Below, one piece after another: positions 1 through 8,636 of a stretch of DNA of 64,000 nt; position 1 is the first letter of the stretch; each line of letters starts with the position of its first letter. The position numbers were made by a program, and so were the translations under genes. This DNA is from Rhodospirillales bacterium CG15_BIG_FIL_POST_REV_8_21_14_020_66_15. Lineage in GTDB: Bacteria; Pseudomonadota; Alphaproteobacteria; Rhodospirillales; Casp-alpha2. Under the pieces are notes generated by a model. The model had not been told where the DNA came from, searched no databases, and worked only from the letters and a program-made list of their open reading frames with translations. The DNA is taken from assembly GCA_002781745.1 (NCBI GenBank), contig PFFW01000117.1, forward strand, positions 1 to 64,000. Direction: 5' to 3'.

Positions 1-1
1 C

Positions 2-508
2 GTCATGGGCGTGGTCATCGACGGCGGCCTGGCGCGCGACGCCCACGAGGCGGGCGAGGGGGCGGAGATCACGGCCCACTTCAACCGCGCGCCCCGCACG
101 GCCTTCGAGGATTCCTATGAGGTCGCCGCCAAGGTCCTGAAGCTGACCGACGGCGCCTTCGTCGGGCGCCGCGGCATCCTGCGCGGCCGCGCGCTCAGCG
201 TCGGGCCGGCGGCGCTTGTGCAGATCGGCGGCATCCGCGTCGCCGTCGGGACCCACCGCAAGCAATGCGCCGACCCGGCCATGCTGGAAATGTTCGGCGT
301 CGATATCGCCAAGGCGCGCACCGTGGTCGTCAAGTCGCGCGGGCATTTCCGCGCCGGGTTTGACGAATACTTTCCGCCCGAGAACGTCATCGAGGTCGAT
401 TGTCCCGGCCTGACCTCGCCCGTGTTCTCCAACTTCACCTGGGGCGATCTGTGCCGTCCCGTCTTTCCGTTGGACCGGGACACGACCTGGACGCCGCCCG
501 TCTGGTGA
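2..508 (+). CDS. M81 family metallopeptidase (MlrC-like), C-terminal part; gene truncated by window start
   Basis: Open frame runs off the left edge; translation contains VVVKSRGHFRAGFDEYFPPENVIEVDCPGLTSP, typical of the MlrC C-terminal domain. Confidence 0.8.
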   Translation, partial: VMGVVIDGGLARDAHEAGEGAEITAHFNRAPRTAFEDSYEVAAKVLKLTDGAFVGRRGILRGRALSVGPAALVQIGGIRVAVGTHRKQCADPAMLEMFGVDIAKARTVVVKSRGHFRAGFDEYFPPENVIEVDCPGLTSPVFSNFTWGDLCRPVFPLDRDTTWTPPVW

Positions 509-560
509 CAGGGCGGGCCGTCTGGAGTATCATCGTCCGACGTTCCGCAAGGAGGCCGTC

Positions 561-797
561 ATGTTCCGATCCGCCGCCTGGCTGCTGACGCTGCTGCTTC
601 CGATCTTGCCGTTGACCGCCTCGACCGACGACCGCCTACAGGAGAGCGGCCCGGTCACGCACGGGTCTTCGGCGCAGGAAGTGCAGGACTATATTTCGAC
701 CCTGACCGGGGTTTTCGACGAGAACCCCCATTCCTGCTATGAAGCGGACGAAGGGAGGGAGGAGCGCCCGGATCTGGCCAACCGGCCGCAATCCTGA
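561..797 (+). CDS. small exported hypothetical protein
   Basis: 78 aa ORF with N-terminal hydrophobic signal-like segment (MFRSAAWLLTLLLPILPLTAS); ATG preceded by AAGGAGG. Confidence 0.5.
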   Translation: MFRSAAWLLTLLLPILPLTASTDDRLQESGPVTHGSSAQEVQDYISTLTGVFDENPHSCYEADEGREERPDLANRPQS

Positions 798-862
798 TTC
801 GATTTTGGCCTGACCGTCCCGCCGATTTTCATTCCATCGCCACCATCACACCGGAACCATCC

Positions 863-1732
863 ATGGCCGTTCACCGTACCTATCTGTTCGCGCCCGGCAA
901 CCACCCGCGCCGGGTCGAGAAGGCGTTCATCCTCGATTGCGACGCCGTCATCCTTGACCTGGAGGACGCCGTCGCCGTCGCCGAAAAACCGGCGACCCGC
1001 GCTCTGGTCGTCGAGGCCCTGAAACAGAACCCCGGCAGGCGCGGCTACGTCCGCGTCAACGCCTGGGACACGGATTTCTGCCTCAACGACATCCTGGCCG
1101 TGACGGGGCCGTGGCTGACCGGGATCGTCCTGCCCAAGGTCGAGGAGGCGGCGCAGCTCGTCGCCGTCGACTGGCTCCTTGCCAACATCGAGCGCGACAA
1201 GGGCATGGACGCGGGCGCGATCGACCTTCTGCCGATCATCGAGACGGGGCGCGGCATCGCCAACGCGCGCGCCATCGCGGGCGCCGGGACCCGCGTGCGT
1301 CGGCTCAGCTTCGGCGCCGGCGACTATACCAAGGACATGTCCATGCGCTGGACCCTGGGCGAGACCGAGATCGACCACGCGCGGGCCGAGGTCGTCCTGG
1401 CGTCGCGCGCCGAAGGCCTGGAGCCGCCCATCGATTCCGTCTGGATCCACATCAAGGACACGGACGGCCTCGTGCGCTCGGCCGAGAAGGTCCGCGACAT
1501 GGGCTTCCAGGGCAAGCTGTGCATCCACCCGGACCAGATCGGCCCGGTGAACGACGTGTTCACGCCGACCGAGGAACAGGTCGCCTTCGCCGAGAAGGTC
1601 GTTGCCGCCTTTGACGCGGCCGAGGCCCAGGGCCTCGCTTCGATCCAACTCGACGGCTATTTCATCGACTATCCGATCGTCGACTTGGCGCGCCGCACCC
1701 TGGATCAGTGGCGGAGCATCCGGGACAGATGA
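863..1732 (+). CDS. HpcH/HpaI aldolase / citrate lyase beta-like CoA ester lyase
   Basis: Translation RTYLFAPGNHPRRVEKAF...CDAVILDLEDAVAVAEK...GKLCIHPDQIGPVNDVFTPT matches CitE-like lyases. Confidence 0.9.
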   Translation: MAVHRTYLFAPGNHPRRVEKAFILDCDAVILDLEDAVAVAEKPATRALVVEALKQNPGRRGYVRVNAWDTDFCLNDILAVTGPWLTGIVLPKVEEAAQLVAVDWLLANIERDKGMDAGAIDLLPIIETGRGIANARAIAGAGTRVRRLSFGAGDYTKDMSMRWTLGETEIDHARAEVVLASRAEGLEPPIDSVWIHIKDTDGLVRSAEKVRDMGFQGKLCIHPDQIGPVNDVFTPTEEQVAFAEKVVAAFDAAEAQGLASIQLDGYFIDYPIVDLARRTLDQWRSIRDR

Positions 1733-1748
1733 TGCCCGTCCGGCGCCG

Positions 1749-2504
1749 TCAGGTACCGTAGAACAGGCCGCCGTTGACGTGGATGGTCTGGCCGGTGATG
1801 TAACCGGCCTCGGGCTGGCACAGGAAACGCACGGTCGCCGCCATCTCCTTTACGTCGCCCTGGCGCCCGACGGGAATGTTCATGGCGTTGCGCGGATTGC
1901 CGGCGCCGGCCGAGGCGGGGCGCACCGTCTCCGTCGCTCCCGGCGAGACGCAGTTGGCGGTGATGCCCTGGGTCGCGAACTCGGCGGCGATGCCGTGGGT
2001 GAAGCCGACGATGGCCGACTTGCCCGTCAGGTTGTGGATGCGGTTCGGCATGCCGATGTACCAACTGACGCCGCCGATCGTGATGACGCGGCCCCAGCCG
2101 GCCTCGAGCATGTAGGGGATGGCCGCCTGGCACAGGTGGAAGGCGCTGTCGATGGTGGTGTCGACGACGCGGCGGAAGTCCTCGTGGTCCATTTCCAGGA
2201 ACGCCTTCTGGCCGCGGGTCGAGGCGTTGACGACGACGATGTCGACGCCGCCGAACGCGTCCGCGGCGGCCTGGATCAGGGCGTCGCTGCCCGCCTTGGT
2301 CGAAACGTCGGCCAGCTTGGCGACGGCCGTACCGCCCATGGCCTCGATCTCCTTGACGGCGGCGTCGGCGGCTTCCTGGTCCTGTACACCGTTGACGACG
2401 ATGTTGGCGCCGTCGGCGGCGAGCGCCAGGGCCGTGGCCTTGCCGATGTTGCGCGACGAGCCCGTGATGACGGCGGTCTTGCCCGCCAGAGTTCCATTGG
2501 ACAT
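1749..2504 (-). CDS. SDR family oxidoreductase with atypical catalytic residues
   Basis: N-terminal GSSRNIGKATALALA Rossmann motif and NGG...C-terminus; YxxxK position reads NLTGK. Confidence 0.85.
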   Translation of the reverse strand: MSNGTLAGKTAVITGSSRNIGKATALALAADGANIVVNGVQDQEAADAAVKEIEAMGGTAVAKLADVSTKAGSDALIQAAADAFGGVDIVVVNASTRGQKAFLEMDHEDFRRVVDTTIDSAFHLCQAAIPYMLEAGWGRVITIGGVSWYIGMPNRIHNLTGKSAIVGFTHGIAAEFATQGITANCVSPGATETVRPASAGAGNPRNAMNIPVGRQGDVKEMAATVRFLCQPEAGYITGQTIHVNGGLFYGT

Positions 2505-2540
2505 TCCGGTTGATCTCCCTTGAGGCCGGGTTGCATTTTT

Positions 2541-2745
2541 TTAAGAAGGCGCGCGCCTTCCATTGCCCATTATCTTATTGGCGACGACGGGTTTTGTCTC
2601 GCAACGAAGGGCCGGTCGGGAGGCGCGGGCGACGAATTCGCAGCCCTTGTCGACCTTCTTGGCACGCGCGGCGGCGAGGACCGTCACGGCCTGTTCCTTG
2701 GGCACGCAGAGCACGCCGTCGCAGTCACCCAGGATCAGGCCGCCG
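2541..2745 (-). pseudogene. remnant C-terminus of an RraA/LigK-type (4-carboxy-4-hydroxy-2-oxoadipate) aldolase
   Basis: Frame immediately after the ligJ stop encodes ILGDCDGVLCVPKEQAVTVLAAARAKKVDKG, like the C-terminal GDxDGVxxVP...VLAAA segment of RraA-family proteins; no N-terminal part present. Confidence 0.6.
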
Positions 2746-3748
2746 GCAGCTTGAGCCGCGGGAACACCTTCAAGGCATTCTTGTAGAACACCTTTTCCTT
2801 GTCGTCGGCACTCAGGTACGTGGTTGCCTCGATGTAGCGGCGGGTGTCGTCGAACCATTCGCCGGTGTCGGGGTCCTTGCAGCGCACGGCGCCGTGCAGT
2901 TCGGAGGCGAACAGGATGTTGTCCACCGGCACGACCTCGGCCATCAGATTGATGCCCGGCTGATGATAGACGCAGGTGTCGAAGTATAGGTTCTCGCCCA
3001 TCATCTCCTTCGGCTCGGGCTTGCCCATGCCGATGGCGATCCCGCGATACCGGCCCCAGTGGTAGGGCACGGCGCCGCCGCCGTGGGGGATGATCAGCTT
3101 CAGCTTGGGGAAACGCTCGAACAGGTCCGACTGCAGAAGCTGCATGAAGGCCGCCGTGTCGGCGTTGATGTAATGCGCGCCGGTGAAGTGGAAGTTCGGG
3201 TTGCACGACTGGCTGACGTGGATCATCGCCGGAACCTGCAGTTCCTCCAGCTTCGCGTACAGATCGAACCACCAGGGATCGGTCAGGGGCGGGTCCGTCC
3301 AATGGCCGCCCGAAGGGTCCGGGTTCAGGTTGACGCCGATGAAGCCCAGCTCGTTGACCAGGCGCTCCAGCTCGGGGATGGAGTTGGAGGGCGGACAGCC
3401 CGGCGACTGCGGCAACTGGCCCACGGGGGCGAAGTTGTCGGGGAACATGTCGCAGATGCGCTTGATCTGGTCGTTGCAGATGCGCGTCCACTGCTGGCTC
3501 ATTTCCTCGGTGCCGATGTGGTGACCCATGCCGCCGGCGCGCGGCGAGAAGATCGTCAGGTCCGTGCCGCGCTCCTGCTGCAGGCGAAGCTGCGTGCCTT
3601 CGACGCTCTCGCGGATCTCGTCGTCGGAGATCGCGGGCTCCTTGGCGCTCATCTTCGACAGGTCGCCGTTGGCGTCGATCTGTTCCTTGCGCCAGGCTTC
3701 GTGCTGGGCGGGGGCGGTCGTGTAGTGACCGTGGCAGTCGATAATCAT
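2735..3748 (-). CDS. ligJ: 4-oxalomesaconate hydratase (amidohydrolase family)
   Basis: MIIDCHGHYTTAP...LTIFSPRAGGMGHHIG...GVNLNPDPSGGHWTDPPLTD...GAHYINADTAAFMQ...HGGGAVPYHWGR...FDTCVYHQPGI closely matches remembered LigJ sequence. Confidence 0.85.
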   Translation of the reverse strand: MIIDCHGHYTTAPAQHEAWRKEQIDANGDLSKMSAKEPAISDDEIRESVEGTQLRLQQERGTDLTIFSPRAGGMGHHIGTEEMSQQWTRICNDQIKRICDMFPDNFAPVGQLPQSPGCPPSNSIPELERLVNELGFIGVNLNPDPSGGHWTDPPLTDPWWFDLYAKLEELQVPAMIHVSQSCNPNFHFTGAHYINADTAAFMQLLQSDLFERFPKLKLIIPHGGGAVPYHWGRYRGIAIGMGKPEPKEMMGENLYFDTCVYHQPGINLMAEVVPVDNILFASELHGAVRCKDPDTGEWFDDTRRYIEATTYLSADDKEKVFYKNALKVFPRLKLPAA

Positions 3749-3758
3749 GACGCGAATC

Positions 3759-4574
3759 CTATTCCCCCTTGAAGTCCGGCTTGCGCTTCTCGGTGAATGC
3801 CGTGACGCCTTCGAAGAAATCCGCCGAACGGGTGCAGGCGACGAAGGCCGCCGTTTCCGACGCAAGCTGCTGCTGCAGGTCGCGGGTCAGCGAGCCGTTC
3901 AACAACGCCTTGGTCTCGCGGTAGGACACCGCCGGGCCGCGGGCCAGACGCGCCGCCAGCTTTTCCGTCTCCGCCGCCAGGTCGGCCGACGGCACGACCC
4001 GGTTGACCAAACCCCAGGCCAACGCGTCCTGGGCCGTGAAGCGGTCGCCCAGCAGCGCGATCTCGAACGCCTTCTTCAATCCCACCGTACGCGGCAGGGC
4101 AAAGGTCGAGCCGCCGTCGGGGCTGGTTCCGATGCGGCAATAGGCTAGCGTGAAGAAGGCGTCGTCGGACGCCAGCGCCAGGTCGCAGGCCAGCATCAGG
4201 CTGACGCCCGCCCCGGCCGCCGCACCCCGCACGGAGGCGACGATGGGCTGCGGCAGGGTGCGCATGTTGGTGACGACCTTGTGCACAAGGTCAAGGCGGG
4301 CGTTGAAGTCGGCGGCCGTCTTGTCGCGGTCGGGCTCAGCGTCCAGCATGGCCTTGAAGCTTTTCACGTCGCCGCCGGCCATGAAGTGGTCGCCCTGACC
4401 ACGCATGACCACGGCGCGCACGTCCCTGGCGGTCATAAGCTGCCCGGTGATATCGGCGAGCGCCGCCGTGACCTCGGGCGTGATGGCGTTCAGCGCCTGG
4501 GGCCGGTTGAAGGTGATCCAGCAGATGCCGTCGCGGACCTCGGCGAGGACCGTTTCGTTGGGCGACGTGATCAT
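3759..4574 (-). CDS. enoyl-CoA hydratase/isomerase family protein
   Basis: [35 protein letters not shown]...[13 protein letters not shown]...[20 protein letters not shown]. Confidence 0.9.
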   Translation of the reverse strand: MITSPNETVLAEVRDGICWITFNRPQALNAITPEVTAALADITGQLMTARDVRAVVMRGQGDHFMAGGDVKSFKAMLDAEPDRDKTAADFNARLDLVHKVVTNMRTLPQPIVASVRGAAAGAGVSLMLACDLALASDDAFFTLAYCRIGTSPDGGSTFALPRTVGLKKAFEIALLGDRFTAQDALAWGLVNRVVPSADLAAETEKLAARLARGPAVSYRETKALLNGSLTRDLQQQLASETAAFVACTRSADFFEGVTAFTEKRKPDFKGE

Positions 4575-4668
4575 GGATGGTTTCCTCTGGTCTTGCTCTG
4601 GGACGGTTGGTGGGCGCAGATTAGAACACGTCCAGCGCCCCACCAACCCATGAAAATCGGAGGAACGC

Positions 4669-5385
4669 ATGCCCGCAGCCGACGTCAAGGTGATCTTCTT
4701 CGATGTGTTCGGCACGGTCGTCGACTGGCGGAGCAGCCTGACGCGCCTGTTGCAGGAGTTCGGCCGCGAGGAGGAGATCAGGGCCGACTGGCCCGCCTTC
4801 CTCGCCGCCTGGAAGGCGGGCTACCGCCCGGCCATGGACGCGGTTATTTCCGGCGCCCGTCCCTATTTCAACCTTGACGAGATGTACCTGGAGCGCATGA
4901 ACCAGGTATTGGACGAATTCGGGCTGGAACGCCTTTCCGAGACCCAGAAACGGAAGATCCTTCACCTGTGGCTGAAGATCGACCCCTGGCCCGACGCGGT
5001 CGAGGGGCTGACCCGGCTGGCGAAGAAGTACGTTCTGGTGACCCTGTCCAACGGCTCGTTTGCCTGGTTGACCGCCATCGCCAAGCACGGGCGGCTGCCG
5101 TTCGACGCCATCCTGACGGCCGAGAATGCGGAAGTGTACAAGCCCCACCCGCGCGCCTACCTGACGGCGATCCGCCTGATGGGTATGGAAAAGACGCCGG
5201 AGCGGTGCATGCTGACGGCCTGCCACAACTACGATCTGGCTGCGGCGCGCAGCCACGGCATGAAGACCGCTTTCCTGCCGCGGAAGGAATACGGCCCCGA
5301 TCAGGAAGCGGACCAGGCGCCGGAAAGCGACTGGGACGTGGTGGCGAACGAACTGATCGGCGTCGCCGAAGCGATGGGGTGTTAG
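4669..5385 (+). CDS. haloacid dehalogenase type II (HAD superfamily)
   Basis: [17 protein letters not shown]...[10 protein letters not shown]...[17 protein letters not shown] motifs. Confidence 0.85.
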   Translation: MPAADVKVIFFDVFGTVVDWRSSLTRLLQEFGREEEIRADWPAFLAAWKAGYRPAMDAVISGARPYFNLDEMYLERMNQVLDEFGLERLSETQKRKILHLWLKIDPWPDAVEGLTRLAKKYVLVTLSNGSFAWLTAIAKHGRLPFDAILTAENAEVYKPHPRAYLTAIRLMGMEKTPERCMLTACHNYDLAAARSHGMKTAFLPRKEYGPDQEADQAPESDWDVVANELIGVAEAMGC

Positions 5386-5460
5386 GCGCCGCAGGCGCCT
5401 CGGGGATGTTAGGCGCCGTAGGCGCCTCGGGGATGTTAGGCGCCGTAGGCGCCCGGGATT
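5381..5460. repeat. three tandem 27-nt repeats each with a GGCGCC-N3-GGCGCC hairpin
   Basis: gttaggcgccg(c/t)aggcgcctcggggat at 5381-5407, 5408-5434 and a variant at 5435-5460. Confidence 0.9.
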
Positions 5461-5461
5461 G

Positions 5462-5725
5462 TTAAAAGCCCCCCATTCCGCCGCCGATATCGCCGCCGCC
5501 ATGGTCTCCGAAGCCGCCGTCCAGGTGGCCGGGCGTGTCGTGGGGGCCGCCATAGCCGCCTTCGTACCCGCCCTCGTACCCGCCTTCCTGCGGTTGTGAC
5601 GGGCCGAGACCGAGCGGGATCAGGAACCAGGCGGGCAGCCAGTTGAGCCACGACCGCAACCGTTCGCGGGACGACGCCGGATCGATGGGGGCCTCCGCCG
5701 TTTTCATCTTGTCGTCTTGGGTCAT
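5462..5725 (-). CDS. small Gly/Tyr-rich protein of unknown function
   Basis: 87 aa with hydrophobic LNWLPAWFLIPLGLG and EGGYEGGYEGGYGG...GGGDIGGGMGGF tail; starts 1 nt after the upstream gene stop. Confidence 0.6.
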   Translation of the reverse strand: MTQDDKMKTAEAPIDPASSRERLRSWLNWLPAWFLIPLGLGPSQPQEGGYEGGYEGGYGGPHDTPGHLDGGFGDHGGGDIGGGMGGF

Positions 5726-5726
5726 G

Positions 5727-6536
5727 TCAGCTTCCCGGTTTGCGATTCCAATAGTCGACGTTCAGGTCCCGCATCAGGTCGCCATGACGATATTCCAGGC
5801 AGGACTTCACCCCGGCCAGCGAATGGTGATGGCCGGGGCGGGCGCAGCGGTCGACCTCGCGCCGCGCCCCCTGGACGGCGGTCGCGCCGGCCCGCTCCAG
5901 AACCGGCGCCATGTCGTCCAGCACGTCGTTCCACAGGCGCTCGACGGCGGCGGGCGACGATGCGGCGCGGTAGTCGGTAATCGCCGAGGCGACGCGGCCG
6001 ACGATGCGGGCCGAGGTCGCCCGGGGTTGGCCGTCGACCAGTTCCTCGCCCACGGCGCGCAGGCTCTTGGTCACGTATTCGGCCTCGGCCGGCGTGATCG
6101 GGTCCGGATCGTCGGGCCGCGGGGCCGGGATCAGCGATGCCTGGCGCGTCACGACAAGGCGAGCTTCCGCACCGCCCAGCGTCGCCAGACGGTCCGCTGG
6201 CAGGCTGACCCGCACGCGGATGAAGCCGCGCCCGCTGGTAAAGGTTGCGTTCGCCGCCGGGATGTCGCGTACGGCGCCGCCCGCGGTGGTCACGCGCAAT
6301 CGGAACTGGGACGGATCCGCCGGCGCATAAAGGGTCCCGGTGCGGGGGGATTCCCGGTCCTGTTGAAGGCAGAACGTCGTGATGTCCGTCTCGCAGGTGG
6401 CGCCGTCGCAGATGAAGGGCATCCCTTCCTGGACTTCGAGCGCCGCCAGGATCTGTGGCGCGGCCTGGGACGGTCGGGTCGTGGTCAAGAGGGCGGCGGC
6501 AACCAGGACAAGGGCCAGGGAAGTGACGCGCGTCAT
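5727..6536 (-). CDS. exported cysteine-containing protein of unknown function (paralogue B)
   Basis: Signal peptide-like N-terminus; PQILAALEVQEGMPFICDGATCETDITTFCLQQD shared with the upstream gene. Confidence 0.75.
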   Translation of the reverse strand: MTRVTSLALVLVAAALLTTTRPSQAAPQILAALEVQEGMPFICDGATCETDITTFCLQQDRESPRTGTLYAPADPSQFRLRVTTAGGAVRDIPAANATFTSGRGFIRVRVSLPADRLATLGGAEARLVVTRQASLIPAPRPDDPDPITPAEAEYVTKSLRAVGEELVDGQPRATSARIVGRVASAITDYRAASSPAAVERLWNDVLDDMAPVLERAGATAVQGARREVDRCARPGHHHSLAGVKSCLEYRHGDLMRDLNVDYWNRKPGS

Positions 6537-6540
6537 GTCC

Positions 6541-7338
6541 TTAACTCCCGGGGTTGTTTTGCCAATGCTCCGCGTTCAGGTGGCGGATCATGCGTGAATG
6601 CTCATAACCGAGGCAGCGGCGGATGCTGCCGAGAGAGTATCCATCGGCCCCCGACGAGCAGAACCCGAGGGTGTCCACGGCGTCCTGCGTCACACGGCCG
6701 CCCGGCGTGTCGCGCAGCGTGGCGTCCCACAGGCGGTCGAGCGTGCGCCGGCCCTCGTCGCCCGACCGGTCGCCGGCGGCGCGAAGGGCGGCGACGAGGC
6801 GGCCCAGCGCCTGGGCCGACAGGGTATCCGGGCGCCCGTGCAAGGCTGCCGCGCGCTCCCGCACCGAGATCGTCACGTAGGTGATCTCCGGTTCCGTCAA
6901 CGGGTTCGGATCGGCGGGGTCCGGATGGGGCACCAGCGCGGCGTCGTCGGCGACGATCAGGCGCGCCGAGACCGCGCCGAGGGCGTCAAGGTCGCCTTTG
7001 GCGATTGAGACCCGAACGGAGACGAAATCCCGCTCTGTCGCGAAACGGACCGCGTCGGTGGCGGGAACGTCGCGGGTATTTCCGGCGGCGTCGGTGAGAC
7101 GCAGGACGAACTGGCCACCCCGGGCCGGGTGATAGAGCTGGCCTGGTAGGGGAATCTGTTTATCCTTCTGCAGGCATAGCGTCGACAGGCTGGTTTCACA
7201 CAGGCCCCCGTCGCAGGCGAGGGCGATGCCGTCGGCGTCGGGCAGGGCGGCAAGAATCTGCGGGGCGGCGAGGGTGCCGCCGGCCGGGAATGCGGCTAGA
7301 AGGAAAGCAATACAGGCGTAGCGAAGACCCATGTGCAT
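6541..7338 (-). CDS. exported cysteine-containing protein of unknown function (paralogue A)
   Basis: MHMGLRYACIAFLLAAFPAGGTLAAPQILAALPDADGIALACDGGLCETSLSTLCLQKD; AGGAG just upstream of ATG. Confidence 0.75.
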   Translation of the reverse strand: MHMGLRYACIAFLLAAFPAGGTLAAPQILAALPDADGIALACDGGLCETSLSTLCLQKDKQIPLPGQLYHPARGGQFVLRLTDAAGNTRDVPATDAVRFATERDFVSVRVSIAKGDLDALGAVSARLIVADDAALVPHPDPADPNPLTEPEITYVTISVRERAAALHGRPDTLSAQALGRLVAALRAAGDRSGDEGRRTLDRLWDATLRDTPGGRVTQDAVDTLGFCSSGADGYSLGSIRRCLGYEHSRMIRHLNAEHWQNNPGS

Positions 7339-7541
7339 GAACTCCTCATCACATAAGCTTCGGGCCCGGCTCGTCACGCGGTCGTTTCGGCGGCGATACC
7401 GTCGGCGGAGAAGCGCGCCGCAGCAGCGCGCCCGGACAACCTGGGCCGGGCTTCTCCAGAATTTCCTAATGTAATTCTGCGCCGGGGCGCGCTCGGACGC
7501 AAGGCCGGCCTGCGCGCGCCCGGTCCGGACCGTGCCGGTGC

Positions 7542-8453
7542 CTACTTGCCGTATTCGGGGACCACGCTGCGGGCGACCGAGGCGTCCAGGGCTTCGTAGT
7601 CGTAGTAGGCCAGCGTGTCGTACTGGTCGGCCCGGCTCATGACCCGGTCCATGAAACCCTCGGTGCCGTCGTGCTCGCGGATGTGGGCGTAGAGATCCTG
7701 GAACAGCCTGGCTGCGGCCCGCATGGAGGTTGCCGGCCAGATCACGATGTTGAAGCCCATGTCCTGGAACTGCCGGCCGGTGAAAAACGGCGTGCGGCCG
7801 AATTCGGTCATGTTGGCCATCTTGATGCCCGGTACCTTCTGGGCGAATTCGATATGCGCCTCGGCCGATGGCAGGCCGTCGGGGAAGGTCACGTCGGCGC
7901 CGGCCTCGCGGTACAGGTTGGCGCGCTTGATGGCGCCCTCCAGGCCCTCGACCCCAGCCGCGTCCGTGCGCGCGATGATGATCAGGTGCGAAGACGCCGC
8001 CTTGGCGGCGGCGATCTTGGCCGCCGCCTCCTCGGGTTCGACAAGGCGTTTGTCGTTCAGATGGCCGCACTTCTTGGGCAGAAGCTGGTCCTCGATATGG
8101 ACGGCGCCGGCGCCGGCCGTCTCCAGTTCCTTGACCACGCGCATGGCGTTCAGCACGCCGCCGTAGCCGGTGTCGCCGTCGACGATCAGCGGCAGGTCCG
8201 TGGTGCGGCTGACGCTGCGCACGACGCCGCAAAGCTCCTCCAGGGTCATGATGCCCAGGTCCGGCAGGCCGAGCGACGCCGTCACCGCGCCGCCCGAGAT
8301 GTACAGCGTCTCGAACCCGGCCTGTTTGGCGATCATGCCGGCAAAGGCGTTGTGGGCGCCCGGCACGCGCAGGATTTCGCCGCGGTCCAGGAGGTCGCGC
8401 AGCCGTTCGCCCGTGGGGCGTTTCTCGCGTCCGTTGCCTTCAAGCCAAGTCAT
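7542..8453 (-). CDS. isocitrate lyase / PEP mutase family lyase
   Basis: AHNAFAGMIAKQAGFETLYISGGAV...VDGDTGYGG...HIEDQLLPKKCGH (active-site KKCGH). Confidence 0.92.
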   Translation of the reverse strand: MTWLEGNGREKRPTGERLRDLLDRGEILRVPGAHNAFAGMIAKQAGFETLYISGGAVTASLGLPDLGIMTLEELCGVVRSVSRTTDLPLIVDGDTGYGGVLNAMRVVKELETAGAGAVHIEDQLLPKKCGHLNDKRLVEPEEAAAKIAAAKAASSHLIIIARTDAAGVEGLEGAIKRANLYREAGADVTFPDGLPSAEAHIEFAQKVPGIKMANMTEFGRTPFFTGRQFQDMGFNIVIWPATSMRAAARLFQDLYAHIREHDGTEGFMDRVMSRADQYDTLAYYDYEALDASVARSVVPEYGK

Positions 8454-8490
8454 GGTGGGTGTCCTCCGTCCAAGGTAATGCGTTGGTCAA

Positions 8491-8505
8491 ACTGTATACA
8501 ATCCA
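8491..8505. promoter_or_regulatory. candidate GntR-family operator ACTGTATACAATCCA
   Basis: Same 15-mer found at 12866-12880; TTGTATACAATC at 33056-33067; sits in the divergent 7542-8453 / 8637-9668 intergenic region. Confidence 0.6.
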
Positions 8506-8636
8506 GTTTGTTCCGGGGCTAGACCTAACGGCGTTTCCGCCCTCGGCGCAACGGTTTCGACCGCGGACGGCAAGGGGCGACGCCTGCCCATTTAAAGCGC
8601 TTGACCCCACGGCCGGTCGGGACGATGTAACGACTC

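Noticed and set aside
737-1648. Long minus-strand ORF antisense to the CitE-like gene (and similar long antisense ORFs such as 15645-16637, 18222-19217, 21549-23519, 47945-49741, 51483-53963, 58088-59155)
   Set aside because: Typical spurious antisense frames in high-GC DNA: the opposite strand carries clear family motifs, while these translations are His/Arg/Gly/Asp-rich without domains.
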